DNA of 64,000 nucleotides from Saccharum officinarum (lineage: Eukaryota > Streptophyta > Magnoliopsida > Poales > Poaceae), in assembly GCA_020631735.1 (NCBI GenBank), contig CM036221.1:9095381-9159380 (forward strand), read 5' to 3'. The translations under genes and the position numbers were made by a program. The notes under the pieces were generated by a model. It saw nothing but the letters and a program-made list of their open reading frames with translations. It had not been told where the DNA came from and ran no database searches. This document shows positions 21,751 to 33,463 of the stretch, piece by piece (position 1 is the stretch's first letter; each line of letters begins with the position of its first letter).

Positions 21751-22819
21751 GCGAGATGGGAGGGCCCAAAGAGCAGTTTACCACCCGAGGAGGAAGAGGT
21801 GCGTCCTCAACGTATTCGGGTGGTGAGGCGGCGCTATAACGAGTGGGTGTTCCATGAAGAAGACTGGAGTGGAGCATCCTCTCGCCAAATTAGGCGCATG
21901 CTAGAAAAATTGTACAGCCAAGTGCAGGTACCTTCACGTTGCTTTCCCTTTAGTGATGATGAACTGTTTGTGTGGCCGCAGGAGCTGGAGAAGACTTCGG
22001 AGTACCACCAACGCTGCCTCGATACAATAGAGCTAACTATCAAAGAGAATGAGGCACTGAAGGCCGAGGTGGCGCATCTCCGAGGTCGGATCAGAGAGCT
22101 CGAGGAGCAGGAGGCAGTCGTAGCCGTCGAGAGGCTGCTCGGGACGAGGAGCGCACTCGCTTGAACGGCAGAGGGCTGGTAAGTATCACCTGCGACTTGT
22201 ATCTGAATGATTGTGATTATCACTGACGCCTGAGTCCGCAGAGGCGGAAGCGGAGAAGATGCTGATACTCGAAGAGGTAGCCCGCCTCACTGCCGCAAGC
22301 GACGAGGCTAGGAAGCGCGCAGAGAAGCTTGCCAACGAGCTCGAAGGTAGGTGTCGAACAACTCAGCTGTCCTCTGTTTTGTCCAAGTTGTCATGCTCAG
22401 CATGACTGTTGAACTTACAGCTGTTCGGATAGGCAACAAGGTCCAATTCGCCGAGTTCGGGAAGCAGATCAAGTGGTACCAGGATAAGTGTGAGGCCATG
22501 GAACAAGGCATCACACCTGTCCTGGACCTGATTGGAGCAGAGGCTGCACAGCCGAACGAAGCTGGCGACCAGTCCACCTGTACGCCGTAGTAGAAAGATG
22601 CAGGAACTCCTTGTCGGCGTTCAAACAATACGTCGGGGAGGCCTGCGAATACGTCGGCGCTCACATCCTGGGTGTAGTGCGGTCGCACTACCCCGGGGTT
22701 GATCTGAGGCGGCTGGCGGCGGTGTTGCGGCGAACACTTTAGAAGAGCAAGCTGAAGACCTGCGAGACTCGTCCCTGGAGACGGCAAAGACTATGATAGC
22801 TAATGTAAATTTATTTTAA
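21751..22819 (+). pseudogene. antisense spliced gene of the gypsy element, first contig copy (with indels)
   Basis: Same three exons as at 55864-56936: exon 1 to 22178, exon 2 22242-22346, exon 3 22421-22819. Relative to the third contig, bases are missing in exon 1 (GAGAGG-CTG and CTCG-CTTG) and in exon 3 (two sites), which break the frame. These lie in G or C runs near the contig end, so they are probably sequence errors rather than decay. Confidence 0.6.
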
Positions 22820-23333
22820 GCATGTACGAGCTGCAGGAGTCAAAACAACTGTGATGTGTTTAAAACAGTATGTGAGGTTGTGTAAGAAAACACTTAATGC
22901 TGTATGTATATATTCAGTATGGTATTGTAGAGCACTCAGTGTCTACTTTTGCATAAAAATGTTAGTTAGCAACAACTCCGTTGTTTAGCCAAGTTTTAGA
23001 GGCGTCGCCCGATATGCGAACCCCGCCTAGAGAATCGCCAGCCCTGGTCCGACCGACAGCTCGCGTAGCGTGCCTAGAGTGCCGACCTTCCTAAGGAGCA
23101 ACTGCCGGCTACCCGTAGCGTAGAGGGCGGGCTCTCGTGCACGCGTGGGGTGGAGCCGGAGACAGTGCCGTCTCTGGAAAACTCGAGTGTGGGGAGATAT
23201 CGGTAGCCAAGATTGTAGGTAAAATCAAGAGAACTTGGAAACTTATTAGCGACGAGGGACAAAACTTCGATGAAAACTTTATTGAATGCACAAGGACAGA
23301 TAGAAGTAACATAGCTGTAATAAATGTTACGGA

Positions 23334-23514
23334 TTAGGCGTAGAATCGTCTGAGAAGATCGATGTGCCACGAGTTTTTGATGTTGTTGCCGTCGAGGTCG
23401 CATAGCCTGTACGAGGTCGGCCTTGTAACTTCCTTCCTCCATGAACGGTCCTCCCAATGGGACGCCAACTTGTGGAGGCCCTCTGTCTTCTGTTTCCTTC
23501 GTAGCACCAAGTCT
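23334..23514 (-). pseudogene. gypsy integrase C-terminal tail, cut by gap
   Basis: Starts (in minus-strand terms, ends) at the same stop codon as the Pol at 57467. It encodes only the last residues of the integrase C-terminal domain. Any longer reading would pass through unknown bases. Confidence 0.7.
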
Positions 23515-23614
23515 NNNNNNNNNNNNNNNNNNNNNNNNNNNNNNNNNNNNNNNNNNNNNNNNNNNNNNNNNNNNNNNNNNNNNNNNNNNNNNNNNNNNNN
23601 NNNNNNNNNNNNNN
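23515..23614. other. assembly gap (100 N)
   Basis: Exactly 100 unknown bases joining a plus-strand gypsy tail to the middle of a copia gag. This is a conventional placeholder size, not a measured gap. Predicted reading frames crossing it are meaningless. Confidence 1.
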
Positions 23615-24769
23615 AAGCGGAATATCCTTATGATAAGAAGAAGACAAAAAGGGCAAGTTTGAAAAGAAGAAGAGAGAGGCCAAGATGACATTTAAGAAAG
23701 GCAAAAAATGGTGCCCTATGTGATCACTTGGGAAAGTGATGATAATGAAGAAGAAGAAGAATCATCCAACAAGGCTTTTGCTTCCATGCTATCAACAAGA
23801 AGCCATCACTATTTGATTCATCCTCTTCATGTTTCATGGCTAAGAAAGCTAAGTATTATATGATGAGAGTGATGATGAAAGTGAAATGGAATATGCTCAT
23901 GATAGTGATAATGATAATGAAAATGATGATGATGAACCAACTAAAGAACAACTATATGACTTGATACAACAAACTAGAGACATAGCTATTGCCCAAGAAC
24001 AAGGAGTGTAAGAAGCTTTCAATGAAAGTAGCAATACTTGAGAAAGTTCTTAGTGAGCTTAAGACCACTCATGAGAGTCTAGTGGAAGACCATGAGGATC
24101 TTGGTAAGGCTCATTTCAAGCTTGAAAAGGCTCACTCATTGCTACTTGAGCAACAAGAAAAGAAGGAGGTTGTTGTATCATGTGATATAGGTGTTACATG
24201 TGATATAATTGATGAATCCTTTAATGAACCTATCATCATGTCAAATGCTAACCCTCATCCACCACCACCAACTCTACCTCTACTACTAGTGATGGTTTCA
24301 CTTGTGATACCTCACTAATGGTTGAGAATGAGACTCTTAAGAGAGAGGTGGATGAGCTCACTCACGCCCTAGGCAAGGCCTATGGTGGTGAGGCCCGCTT
24401 GCTTAAGTGCTTGGGTAGCCAAAGGTTCTCTCTTAACAAAGAGGGATTGGGCTACAACCCCAAGAAAGGCAAGTCGGCCTTTGCAACTCCAAAGCCTAGC
24501 TTTGTGAAGGCAATGGTCGGTTTTGCAATAGATGCAAGCAAGTTGGGCACCTAGAGCATAATTGCAATAAAAAGAACCAAAGCAAGAACTTTGTTAATGC
24601 TATACCTTTTGATTCTTGCTATGTGCTTACCAAGGGTGTGAAGGGTGTGCAAGCTAAGTTTGTTGGTACACCAATTGTGGGCCCAAAGAAGAAGGCTATT
24701 TGGGTACCAAAGAGCTTAGTTACTAACCTACAAGGACCCAAGCAAAAATGGGTACCTAAGCTTCATTGA
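23615..24769 (+). pseudogene. gag: copia Gag, 3' part, second contig copy
   Basis: Covers the acidic and coiled-coil tail and the second zinc knuckle. There are extra frame breaks near 23642, 23706, 23850 and 23993, and a 1-base loss at about 24511 just before the knuckle. The ancestral CCA-tract break and the TAATG overlap (24316-24320) are also present. Confidence 0.75.
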
Positions 24770-24780
24770 TTTGCTTGTAG

Positions 24781-27700
24781 GTCAATTACAAAGCCGGAGG
24801 AAGGCATTGGATTATTGATAGTGGGTGCACTCAACACATGACCGGTACATCAAGAATGTTTGATTCATTCAATGACAATGATAGTGGTGTTGATTCTATC
24901 ACATTTGGCAATAACAAGAAAGGCAAGGTTATTGGCTTGGGCAAGATTGCAATATCAAATGATATGAGTATCTCCAATGTGTTGCTAGTTGAAAGTTTGG
25001 ATTTCAATCTTCTATCCGTGGCACAAATATGTGATCTAGGCTACAAATGCATCTTTGGGGTTGATGATGTGGAAGTTATTAGTGTGGATGGTTCAAATGT
25101 GGCATTCAAGGGCTTTAGATATGAGAATCTCTACCTAGTTGACTTCAATGCTAGAGAAACTTCTTTGACAACTTGCTTAGTCTCCAAATCAAGCATGGGT
25201 TGGCTTTGGCATAGAAGGCTTGGTCATGTTGGCATGAAACAATTGAAGAAGCTTACAACTCACAATCTTGTCAATGGTTTGAAAGATGTTGAATTTGAGA
25301 AGAATAAGCTTTGTAGTGCATGTCAAGCCGGGAAGCAAGTTGGAAGCTCACATCCAAAGAAGAGTACAATGAGCACATGCAAAGCATTTGAGTTGATGCA
25401 CATGGATCTATTTGGACCAACAACATATACAAGCATAGGCGGTAACAAGTATGGCTTTGTCATAGTGGATGACTTCACAAGATTCACATGGGTATTCTTT
25501 CTTAGTGACAAAAGTGAAGTGTTTGACACCTTCAAGACATTTCTCACTAGAGTTCACAATGAGTTTGAGATTAGAATCAAGAAAGTGAGAAGTGACAATG
25601 GAAGTGAGTTCAAGAATACAAGAATTGAAGAACTTTGTGATCATTATGGTATTGGACATCAATTCTCGGCCAAGTACACTCCACAATCAAATGGCCTAGT
25701 TGAGAGGAAGAATAGAACATTGCTTGATATGGCTAGATCAATGCTTCATGAGTACAATGTGAGTCAATCATTTTGGGATGAAGCAATCAATACCGCTTGC
25801 TACTACATCAATAGACTATATTGTCATCCATTGCTAGAGAAGACCCCATATGAGTTACTTCATGGAAGAAAGCCCAATATTTCTTACTTTAGGGTGTTTG
25901 GTTGCAAATGCTATATCTTGAAGAAGGGCACTAGATTGGGAAGTTTGACAAAAGATGTGATGAGGGGTTCCTACTTGGTTATTCAACTACAAGCAAAGCT
26001 TATAGAGTTTGGAACAACTCAAGTGGCATTCTAGAAGAAGTCCATGATGTGCAATTTGATGAAACCAATGGGTCACAAGATGAAGAAGAGAATCTAGATG
26101 ATGTTGGTGGAACTCAATTGGTGGAAGCAATGAAGAACATGGACATTGGGGACATTAGAGCAAAGCAAGTAATTGATATTCAAGATGATGATAAAGATCA
26201 AGTGCTCAATTCACCATTCAAGCTAGTTAGTGACTCTCAAGTGCAAAATTATGGTGCTAGTTCTTCTCATCAAGATACATCAAGTGATCAACCAAGCTCA
26301 AGCAATCAAGTGCAAGTACTCCAACCACAACATGTTGCAAGAGATCACCCCATTGATAGTGTTATTGGTGATATTAGAAGTGGTGTGCAAACAAGATCAA
26401 GATTGACTATGTTTTGTGAGCATGCATCATTTGTGTCAACCATAGAACCAAAGAAGATAGAAGAAGCTTTGAGGGATGCCGATTGGATCATGGCTATGCA
26501 AGAAGAGCTTAACAATTTCACAAGAAATGATGTTTGGGAGATGGTAGAAAGGCCAAATGACTACAATGTGATTGGAACCAAGTGGGTGTTTAAAAACAAG
26601 CAAGATCAAGATGGCATTGTAGTGAGAAACAAAGCAAGACTAGTTGCTCAAGGTTACACTCAAGTTGAAGGTCTTGACTATGATGAGACATATGCTCCCG
26701 TGGCAAGATTGGAGGCAATAAGGATTCTATTGGCTTATGCTTGTGCACACAATATCAAACTATATCAAATGGATGTCAAAAGTGCATTTCTCAATGGGAT
26801 CATCAATGAGTTAGTATTTGTTGAGCAACCGCCCGGATTTGAAGATGACAAGAAACCCAACCATGTCTACAAGTTGAAGAAGGCTTTATATGGCTTAAAG
26901 CAAGCACCTAGAGCATGGTATGAGAGGCTAAGGGATTTCCTTCTCTCTAAGGGATTCAAAATGGGCAAGGTTGATACTACTCTATTCACCAAGAAGATTG
27001 GAAATGATCTATTCATAGTGCAAATATATGTTGATGACATCATCTTTGGATCAACCGATCAAGCTTATTGTGAAGAATTTGGTGCTATGATGGCCAAAGA
27101 GTTTGAAATGTCTATGATTGGTGAACTTAGCTACTTCCTTGGTCTCCAAGTCAAGCAATTGAAGAATGGAACATTTGTGAGTCAAGGGAAATACATAAGG
27201 GACATGTTGAAGAAGTTTGGAATGCAAGATGCAAAGCCAATTTCAACTCCAATGGGCACAAATGGCAATTTGGATAGTGATCTTGATGGCAAAATGGTGA
27301 ATCAAAAGGAATATCGGTCTTTGATTGGAAGTCTACTCTATGTCACCGCATCAAGGCCGGATGTCATGTTTAGTGTTTGCATGTGTGCTAGATATCAAGC
27401 CTCACCTAGAGAAAGTCATCTCACGGCGGCAAAAAGAATATTGAGGTACTTGAAGCAAACAAGAAATGTTGGACTATGGTATCCCAAGGGGTCAAAGTTT
27501 GAATTGATTGGATATTCGGACTCCGACTATGGGGGTTGCAAGATCAATAGGAAAAGCACAAGTGGCACATGTCAATTACTTGGAAGATCACTTGTGTCAT
27601 GGTCCTCAAAGAAACAAAATAGTGTGGCAATCTCTACCGCCGAAGCCGAATATGTGAGTGCGGGGAGTTGTTGTGCACAATTGCTATGGATGAAATCAAC

Positions 27701-27980
27701 TTTGAAGGATTATGGCCTCAACTTCAAGAATGTGCCGTTGCTATGTGATAATGAGAGTGCAATCAAGATGATACAAAACCCGGTTCAACATGGAAGAACA
27801 AAGCATATTGACATAAGACATCATTTCATTAGAGATCATCAACAAAAGGGAGATATTGCCATTGAAAGTGTTGGCACCGATGATCAACTTGCCGATATTC
27901 TCACTAAGCCACTTGATGAAAAGAGGTTTTGCAAGCTAAGGAATGAATTGAACATTCTTGATTTCTCAAACATGAGTTGA
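24781..27980 (+). pseudogene. pol: copia Pol, second contig copy; break near 25940
   Basis: The same domain order as at 8012-11211. A G run of three instead of four at 25938-25940 ends the integrase frame at 26034. RT and RNase H (26049-27980, 643 aa) are uninterrupted, including the site that is broken in the first contig. About twenty base substitutions separate it from the first copy, while it agrees with the third. Confidence 0.88.
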
Positions 27981-29130
27981 ATGCACCCCACCCACTTATT
28001 GACATGCCTCTCCTTCGACATTGCAAGGTAAAATTGATTGACATGTCTTTCATTCTATGCTAAGGACTTGATAGAGCATGTAGACATAATAAGTGGTACG
28101 CATAAGCATTCATGATAAATCAAATGAATTTGATGGATATATGTTACCACTATTGCTTCTATGCTTATTTTGATCTAGTGGTGGCATATGACATGTTTGT
28201 GAGCTTGTAAACCTAGTGTTGAATCTAGAAGATTTGCTATAAGTGTTTAATTCAACATAGACAAGATAACCCTTATTTTGAGGAGTGAAGAAGCTTGTCT
28301 TTGGTTCAAATCGAATTAAATATCTTTGGCAAGTATTCTAGGTTAAACCAAATTTGATAAATTCTTTAACCTTACATGTGGTATCAAGTTAATTTCAATC
28401 TACTCCATCAAACACTTTTCCTTCTCTCCACAATTTGATCCTTTTTTGGGTAAGTTGTTGACAAAGGGGGAGAGAAAAAGGAGAAAAAGATGATTCAACT
28501 TGATAAAGGGGTAAATAAAATTTGTTGATGCACACAAGTAGGGGGAGCAAGCTCATAAACAAAGTTGTTGCATTTGTTTGTGCATTCTCATATGACTTGC
28601 TCATTGCACATGTTTTTTAAATTCAATATACGTGCTTGTGTGGTGCAATGCTAGTATAGAACTTGATTGATGAAATGATCTACTAGCATGCATAGGAATA
28701 GTTTACATGTGGTATCTAGACATGCTTATAGCTCTACAAGTGGTACAAGTGGTCTAAGAACCTTTACATATAATGTTGATCTCACGGGGTTCTTGAGTTT
28801 TGATGGATGTCTAGTTACTTCATGATGCTAAGGATGGTGTAAAAGGCAACTCCGATTGGTATCACGCTTCAAAGGTCTATTTCTTACACCATAGCATCAT
28901 TTTGGTAGAATTACTCTCCCAACACTTCTATCCATGCATATGTGCAAAGCTTTCAATCCAAACTCTATGCACATATGTAGGGGGAGCTAATGCTACCAAA
29001 ACCAAGCTTGTGATAATTGTCCAAACTTTACTTATGAGCAAAATGATTGGACAAGTATGACAAGTTCAAAACTTTTATTATCAAAATCATCTTTGTGAGG
29101 GTTGTCATCAATTACCAAAAAGGGGGAGAT

Positions 29131-31407
29131 TGAAAGTCCCTAGTTTGGTTTTGGCTAATTGATGAAACCTAGGACTAACCTTTGTATCTAAGTGGATGAT
29201 TTAGATAAAGGTGGTCATTGCATATGAGACATGACATTGACTCATATGACCAAGATGGTGAAGACCAAGATGAGGCTTGGCTCGATGGACCGGTTGTGAA
29301 GGTGAAGGGCAAGTCGAGGCTTCGAAGCGAAGGACCATGCGATGGTGAAGCTTGAGCAAGACTTAGCGCCGACGGACCGATGCAACGATGAAAAGCAAGT
29401 GAAGTCAAGGTCGATGGATCGAGACGGTCATGTGATGATATGAAGTGAATCATATCATTTGGAGAAACAAAATGGGCTCAAGGCAAAGGTATAACCATAG
29501 GGCCATTTTGTTTTACACTCAAGACACCATAGAGGGTGTGAGTGGTTTAGGATCGATAGCCGAACTATTAAGAGGGGAAGTCTTATCGGTTATTCGATGC
29601 ACGGGTGCCACTAGGTGAATTCATGAAGTGCATTGCATGTAGGGCCTAGTGAGCTAATTGAAAACCTTTGAAAATGATTGAGAAAAAGCTAACACACAAG
29701 CACATGGAGATGTACACTTGATGGTGTTGGCACATTTGCAAAGGTGGCGTTGGTCGCGCTGTGGTTTGCGGGTAGAGAGGGGTTTGGGTTCCTCTCTCCC
29801 TCCCGCCGAGCGTGCAAGCGCGGGATTCAGGCGATTTCAGGGAAATGAAATGCCTATTTTCCACTACGCCGAAAGTCGGAAAAGAAACGGAAGCGAACGG
29901 AGGTCACAGAGGTGACCGGACGCTGCACCGGACGCGGTCACGGTGTGACCGGACGCGTCCGGTCAGTACAGCGCGGTTTCGGGCGCGCGGGCTAGGGTTT
30001 GCAACCGGCGCGTCCGGTCACTCGCGGGACCGGCGCGTCCGGTCAAGTGCCCAGAAGGAACTGCGGTTCGCAAGGACGATCGGACGCGGGGCGCGTCCGG
30101 TCACACGCGATCGGACGCGTCCGGTCGTCAAGGGAGCTTACTAGACTCCGACCGGACGCTGGCACTGTCACGTCCGGTCGTTGCGTCGTGGGTGCGTAGG
30201 TCAGTGCGATCGGCGCGTCCGGTCGTTCGACAGGCGCGTCCGGTCATCGGGACCGGCGCGTCCGGTCGGTTGAGCAGCGCGTCCGGTCATAGCGTTTGAC
30301 CGTTGGGGCGCAGTGACCGTTGGAGGGTCTAACGGTCGCATTTGAAATTTGAGGGACACGTGGACGTCGCAGGGCGACCGGACGCGGTTGAGCGCGTCCG
30401 GTCAGTTTCGACCGGTGCGTCCGGTCGTCCCGAAAAAAACGGTCAGTGGAGTGGCAACGGCTCTATTTGTTTGGGGTGCTTATAAATACTCGTTGGCCGG
30501 CCCTTGGGGAGGTCTCTTGGATTTTCTAACACTCTTGTGCATCCTTTGAGCTAGAGCTACTCCTCCCACTCATCTCTCTTGCTTGGTTGCAAATCAAAAG
30601 TGAGATTGAGTGATCCCAAAGTGCATTGCATAGCTTGAGGGCATCTAGTGGCACTTGTGGGTGGTTTAGCCGGTGGATTTCTTGTTACTCTTGGAGAATA
30701 CCGCTCCTAGCCGGCTTGGAGATTGTTGGAGGCGTTGGCAAGAGAAGGTGATTGTTCTTGGCCACCTCTGGTTGTTTGTAAGAGGTTCTTGTGCTTTCCT
30801 CGGCGGGACGCCAAAAGCAACTCTATTGGATTGCGCGTGTCATTGAGTTACCTCACTTGAGAGTGGTGTCTTGCGGTGCCTTGCGGGGCGTGCCTTGAGG
30901 GGCAAGTGACTTGAGGGTCACACCAAGGAACCATCTAAGTGTTGGTCGACACAACCGGTGACGTAGCTTGTCGGTGCACAAGTGAACACCGGGTGAACAA
31001 AAATATTGTGTCTCTTGTCTCCCGGTGATTGGTCTACATATTGTGTTGTTGTCAATATTAATTGATTGTATATCATCTTGGTGATTGGCAACATCTTCAT
31101 TCCACCGTTGGTATAAGATTCACAATCCTTTCTCTCGCATTTACTTTTACTAGATTATCTTGTGTAGCTCTAGTGGTAGCCTTTTCTAGTAGTTGTTAGC
31201 TTGCTCACTAGTGTAAGTTAGCGACTTAGCACTTGTGTGAACTAGAGATCATAATCTACTAGACTTGTGGATAGGAGGCTTGCATCACAACCTTTGGCTA
31301 AGCAAAACTCGCTTTACGCCGTTTGTTATTCTAACAAGTTTGCTTAGTGGTGCTTGTAGAATTTCTATAGGCTATTCACCCCCCCTCTAGCCATCTAGGA
31401 CCTTACA
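29131..31407 (+). repeat. copia 3' LTR, second contig copy
   Basis: 2277 bp, near-identical to 12358-14633 (one extra G near 29780), with the palindrome array and TATA box at 30481-30488. It follows the purine tract AAAAAGGGGGAGA. Confidence 0.93.
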
Positions 31408-32005
31408 CCCACTTTGCCGCACCACCAATCATGGCGCGGCAGAGCCGTATACAGGCCGCGGCGCAGGCCTTCCCTTCCCTTTCTTCCTCACTCTGCCTTT
31501 CGAAATAGAAGGCCGCCACCGAGCCGTGTGGATGGAAAAGAGAAGGGGGCACGACCCCTTGGTACCGCCGGCTGCCGGCCACCTCCCCGGAGGCTGCCCG
31601 CCGCCCTCCCTCCTTGCCCGCCTCCTCCTCTCCCTGCTCGCCTCCTTCTCTCCCTTCCTCCAAGCTTCTCCTCTACCTCGGTGACAGTAATATACTCTTA
31701 TTTGTTGTTTCATCGGTGCATTTAGAGATTAAGGTTGTTGAAAGAAATGATATGGTTTGTAGGAGAAATATATTTGGAAACTATGAATAGGTATTGTTGA
31801 TCTTATTTATTGTATGAATGGTGGATTGAAAGATTAGGGTTCATTGCTAGGGTTTGAAGTAAAATGTTAGAATTATGAATATCATCTTTAGTTATGATGC
31901 ACATTGTTAGCTATTGTTCGGTTAGGTGTATGTAGTATTTTAGTAGCATTGATGTATATGGTTTTTTTAGTGAATAAGTATTTTTTGTTTATATTTTTTG
32001 GCTAG

Positions 32006-32193
32006 ATGCAACACTTGTATCGGGAGCGGATTTGGAAAGAACGGGGTCGTCCTAGAGAATTGTACCCTGACGTGTCTAGCAAAGATGCCCCGTCCCTCCT
32101 GACCTCCTCGTCCCTAACTGTGACTGTAGTAGGCTGCCCTACGTTGGGCAATCGAGACATCCAGACACTGCTGCTCGTTGCTTCTACGTACGT
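32006..32193 (+). pseudogene. GRF-like element exon, part 1, second contig copy
   Basis: Same degenerate zinc-finger exon as at 15232, with the same internal frame break. The leader region 31413-32005 also matches 14639-15231. Confidence 0.5.
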
Positions 32194-32235
32194 AGTTAAT
32201 TTAATGTAAGGAAATTTTTAATTTCATTATTTGTT

Positions 32236-33345
32236 AATTTGGAAAAGCACAAAGTCCCAACTAAGTACGTTACCCTCATCAAGGATATGTACAGGGATGT
32301 GGTGACGTTTGTCCGAACATGTGATGGCGACACCAGTGACTTTCCAATTAAAATAGGACTGCATCAGGGGTCAGCTTTGAGTCCTTATTTATTTGCTTTG
32401 GTGATGGATGAGGTCACAAGGGACATACAAGGTGATATCCCTTGGTGTATGCTATTTGCTGATGATGTGGTGCTAGTTGACGACAGTAGGGCGAGGGTTA
32501 ATAGGAAGTTAGAACTATGGAGGCACACGTTAGAGTCGAAAGGGTTCAGACTTAGTAGGACTAAGACCGAGTATATGAGGTGCGATTTCAGCGCGACTAG
32601 GCACGAGGAGGGAGACGTTAGCCTCGATGGGCAAGTGGTGGCCAAGAAGGATACTTTTCGGTATTTAGGGTCGATGCTACAAAAGGATGGAGACATTGAT
32701 GAAGATGTTAGGCATAGAATTTCAGCCGGCTGGTTGAAATGGCGTCAAGCTTCTGGCGTTCTCTGTGACAAAAGGGTGCCTCAGAAGCTGAAAGGTAAGT
32801 TCTATAGGACGACGATTCGTCCGGCGATGTTATATGGTGCTGAGTGTTGGCCTACAAAAAGGCGACATGTCCAGCAATTGAGTGTAGCGGAGATGCGTAT
32901 GTTGCGTTGGTGTTGTGGGCACACAAGGAAGGATAGAGTACGGAACGACGATATTCGGGATAGGGTTGGGGTGGCACCAATTGAGGAGAAATTGATTCAA
33001 CATCGGTTGAGATGGTTTGGACATGTCCAACGGAGGCCTCCTGAGGCGCCGGTGCGTAGTGGAGTTCTAAAGCGGGCCGATAATGTAAAGAGCGGTAGAG
33101 GTCGACCTAAACTAACTTGGGACGAGTCCGTTAAGAGAGATCTTAAGGAGTGGAATATCCCCAAGGATTTAGCTATGGACAGGAGCGCTTGGAGATTAGC
33201 AATCAACGTGCCTGAACCGTGACATCTTTTGTCTTGTGCCCTTTATGTCCCTTTATGTGTCTCCCTGTTTCTCGTCTCTTTTGGGTTTCATCTCTAGCCT
33301 ACCCCAACTTGCTTGGGACAAAAGGCTATGTTGTTGTTGTTGTTG
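32236..33345 (+). mobile_element. RTE-type LINE fragment, second contig copy
   Basis: 1110 bp between TATTTGTT duplications at 32228-32235 and 33346-33353. Same truncation point and (TTG)n tail as the first copy. Confidence 0.88.
32239..33222 (+). pseudogene. LINE reverse transcriptase fragment, uninterrupted in this copy
   Basis: 327 residues with the FADD box. The C-terminus ([20 protein letters not shown], then [10 protein letters not shown]) is intact because the G run lost in the first copy is GGG here. It still lacks the N-terminal half of the ORF, so it is a fragment. Confidence 0.85.
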
Positions 33346-33463
33346 TATTTGTTCATTTGAGTTACTAGTTACTAATGCTTTGTTGGAATCATGTTCTGCC
33401 CAGAGATACTAAGCTGGTTTTAAGGAGCATGAGAGGTGCTTTTTTTCAGTGGATCGACGGTCC

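Larger units (their letters stand above)
20462..23514 (-). mobile_element. gypsy (Tat-lineage) element, 3' part, cut by assembly gap
   Basis: The 3' LTR, antisense gene and last part of integrase of the minus-strand gypsy element described at 54576-64000. The contig ends at 23514 inside the integrase tail. Single-base losses rise in the last 1.5 kb (for example in exon 1 and exon 3 of the antisense gene), typical of contig-end consensus. Confidence 0.85.
23615..31407 (+). mobile_element. copia/Sirevirus element, second contig copy (starts mid-gag)
   Basis: Begins at the base equivalent to 6845 of the first copy and runs through pol to the 3' LTR, with the same TSD CCCAC at 31408-31412. It lacks the 5' LTR because the contig starts inside gag. 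Several single-base indels cluster in its first 400 bp. Confidence 0.9.

Noticed and set aside
23441..23691. Long reading frames passing through the first N gap, apparently fusing gypsy and copia sequence
   Set aside because: The central residues are unknown bases, so the fusion is an artefact of the placeholder.
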